Below, piece by piece: positions 60,962 through 64,000 of a stretch of DNA of 64,000 bases. The position numbers and the translations under genes were made by a program. The notes beneath the pieces are model-generated. The model was not told the DNA's origin and ran no database searches. It saw only the letters and a program-made list of their open reading frames with translations. The stretch lies in assembly GCA_034336665.1 (NCBI GenBank), contig JAPFBE010000003.1, positions 57,765,352 to 57,829,351 of the forward strand, given 5' to 3'. How positions within the stretch are numbered: the first letter of the stretch is position 1; the number at the start of each line of letters is the position of its first letter. This DNA is from Luscinia megarhynchos (Eukaryota; Chordata; Aves; Passeriformes; Turdidae).

Positions 60962-63900
60962 CAAAATGCTGCATGGTTTTTGGGGCTTCAAAGCAAATAA
61001 GGGATAGACAGGATAAAAAAAATGCCCATTATATATTTCTCAACAAAGTGCCCAGTCTCCACTGCCGCTGTTAGTTTTAGTCCAAAGTTACTTTCTCCAC
61101 ATAAGAAGTCATGCAAGCACTTGTGTATAGGCTTTCCCAAATTACAGGGTTATTGGTTAGGGATTTTTTTTTGTTCTAGTCCAATATAGAATGAGTGAAT
61201 GGCCACTATCATTTTAGGTTTAGGTTGCACAGATAAATTGGGGTTGTCTGACTTGGGCTGTTTCTAAGCTAATGGAAATAAGCTTCCATTTTCTCCATAC
61301 TGTTTGGACACAAAAGACTACCTGATATCATGCCATTGGCTTTCAGACAATACTAAAAAATTCAGATAATATTGCTGTTATCTTCATTATGTGAATGTAT
61401 TTCTCTTTAAATCCTGGGCCTCAGCGATGTCTAATTATTACTGGCATTGGTTTTGCCTATGAAATCCCAAGATGCATGTCGTTGAAAATTGCCAGTGCCA
61501 CAAAAAGGCACTGACAAAAAGGAAATTAGGATAAACCAATTAGAACTGAATGCTACATTGCAAACTACTTTGGGAGAAGGAACAAAGAAAGCTTTGATCA
61601 TTTATTGCTATGATAGGGACCTAAGGAAGATACAGGCTTGGACACATTAGCACTGTTCCTGTGACTTCTATGGAGTTATGTTCTCTGACAGCAGCTAAGG
61701 AGCTGTTACTACATACTTCCTAACCAAAAAATTTTAGGTAGATTTACATTTTATATGCTTTTAAATGTGCTGCTTCCTCTGTTTGCTAAAGGCAGTCCTT
61801 TCATCATCCAACTGCAGATAAAAGCAAACAAATGCGGGAAAATACAACTACATACAAATGGCCTTAGAAAACACAGATAGAAAAAAAATCCGAGGGGAAT
61901 TCATTGCACTAGCCAGGTTTCAAAATAATTCATTAAACAGCTACCACTTGTCTTGTCACTGACTATCAGTCTGGAAATGGATAATGTTCTAAATGTGTCT
62001 GCTTTCATCACATATTCTCCCGCTATCTCAGTTGGTAACACTAGCTGTGTTCAGGAAGCACTTTACAGTCTCCATTGCTATCTTATCAATGCCACCACAA
62101 AACGAAGGAAATACATGGGGGAAAAATAATCATAGCAGTCTATGGTTATATTTGAAAGCATAATGCTTCTGTCTAGCAGACAAAAAAAATAGCTTGCCCT
62201 ATAATCCTACACGTCTGGGGAAAACAGAACTTTAATAATCAGGTTGAGACTTGCCATTTAAGTTTACAGCAGCAAGTCTGTCATATTTGTTGTTAACATT
62301 CTGAATAATCCTTAAAAACAGTAATCTGCTTATCATTTATCTTTTAATATAGCATTATTATTTCAGGAAAGCGTGCAACCAGGTTGAAATGGCTTTATTC
62401 CAACAACAACAACAACAAAATCAATCCCTTTCTACAAATTTGATATAGGCAAGCAGTGTACTATTTGAAAAAGTTCAGTGAACCATGAAGACTGGCATAT
62501 GCACCATAAAATTCAAGCTTTATTTGATGAAGTTATTGCACATTGCATTTACTTCAACTAAGGTTTAAAGCAATCATCCATATTTTTACTGTCATCTCAA
62601 GTAGGAAGATTTGAATACGAAGAAAATCAGATTGCTACTTCTGGGAGTTTCAAAGGGATCTGAGGAGGGGTATAGAAAAGATTCTTGGTGTTTAATGAAA
62701 AATATCTCCTCAGTTCAATTATGATACTAGATGCACAGCACAGTGCAAAAAAAAAGGGGGGGATAAAAAGAAGACAAAAAAGACAGAGCAATAATAACAT
62801 GAAAGAGTTTTGTTCTCAAGCTTTCCGATTAAAAGTGTATTTTCATGTCATCTTTAGGAGAAATTATGTTCAAAGCTTGTTTGCAACAGAGTCTGTTTTA
62901 ATTTGTCAAAGGTTTACATTGTATAACTCGATCACTTTAATTGCAAAGATTGTCTTTCCCATTGTTTCACTGCACTTTTAAAGATAGACAAGAGGAATTC
63001 ACTCCTGTGGTACCACCAGGTGTGACAAGCTGTTTTCTATGGACCAATGCCTGGTCATCGCAACTTAGGGCTAACTAGTCCAAGTGGGATCTTGCTGGAG
63101 TCCAATATTTTATTATTGTTAATGGCAGCCAAAATTTTGGAGGCATCAGTTTGGGGATCAAAATCTAAACCTCAGGGGACGTGTCTTCCTCACGTGACCA
63201 ACTTGACATTGACACCAACATAACTAGAGAGAGCAGGTAAATGTGTTAGAGATTATATTCCCCTGCATCAAGCAGAGTGACATATATAAGACTCATCTCT
63301 CAGATGGTTACAAATAATCTTATATTAATTGAGTCTTACACAGATTTAGATTCAACACAGTACAACAGGGCACAACAAGGTCAATGTGCCTTCCAACACA
63401 CTGCTCAATAGCAAATTGAGCTTGTAAGAGGGTACATGCCTAACATTCTCTGACAGTCCTGAACGAATATCATCAGTTCTGTGGCAAATTTTTCGTCAAT
63501 AATCTGGTCTTTTTAGCAATAGCACAAAAGCCTAACTTTATTTGGCTGTTCTGCCAGAGGAGATTCTGAGTCACCTCCTCTTTCTACGTTCTACAAGAGT
63601 GTCCAAACCACCAAGTGACACAGCAGGCTGAAAAGAGCTGGGACCACTTGTCTTTAACCTTGCCCATGACAATCTGCCATAAAGCTGAGGAGACAGGCTA
63701 CAGAGATCTAAATGTAGTAAAACATAGGAGACTGAAACTCTCTAGTAGAGAGGCTAGAGACATGCTACAGGTAGAAACTCTTTGTGTCAACTTCCTCTAG
63801 TGTGTCATACTAAACAAAATGTTTGAATTTTTCAGCAGAGCCCGAGAATTCAGGACTCCCTCTCTGCATTCAAAACACTGAAGTAGGCATTTGAGTGCTA

Positions 63901-64000
63901 GCAAGATCTCAGTACCCCAGCTAACATCTGAGCCTCTTGGAATTATGACAGTGTCACAGCAAAAATAGATATGGCACAGCAGTGCATTTTCCTTTCAGGG
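60962..64000. other. Unique non-coding sequence, no gene seen
   Basis: No recognisable gene. 62401-62418 is a short (CAA)n. 62820-62985 has a conserved-element-like texture (ACTTTAATTGCAAAGATTGT, CCATTGTTTCACTG) without other support. The remainder looks single-copy. Confidence 0.5.

Overview
The window reads as non-coding nuclear DNA from a bird: AT-rich, CpG-poor, and interspersed with CR1 LINE fragments that end in the avian ATTCTATG-type tail. It also carries avian-type endogenous-retrovirus LTRs. I see no operons, no tRNA or rRNA genes, no CRISPR array and no convincing long coding region. The longest open frame (30983-31552) matches no protein family I recognise. The window is best read as intergenic or deep-intronic sequence. 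The species and the neighbouring genes cannot be told from it.

Layout. 1-6100 is unremarkable unique sequence. 6104-6326 is a long compound TTTC/TTCC microsatellite. 10215-10350 is a CR1 3' end, followed by an older repeat at 10733-10900. 13926-15295 is a CR1 copy split by a 550-bp minus-strand LTR (14251-14800). Inside that LTR, 14666-14760 closely resembles the 5' part of 7SL (SRP) RNA, which is the most unusual item here. 22733-22806, 24225-24975 and 31853-32135 are further plus-strand CR1 pieces, two of them internally deleted. 23805-23875 and 33331-33413 look like very old repeats. 39172-39769 is a solo LTR with a perfect 5-bp target-site duplication (CCAAT). 55620-56505 is the largest continuous CR1, on the minus strand. 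60382-60956 is a second LTR-like unit bounded by a perfect 5-bp duplication (CAATA).

Between the repeats, a few stretches look like vertebrate conserved non-coding elements (homeodomain, octamer and E-box-like cores), but this cannot be proven without alignment. On the minus strand, two exon-like segments (47649-47760 and 44332-44417) have compatible splice phase, end in a hydrophobic C-terminus and are followed by a plausible poly(A) site near 43464. They are recorded as a hypothesis, not a gene call. Nothing in the window suggests genes working together. Its history is mainly one of retrotransposon insertion, decay and nesting.
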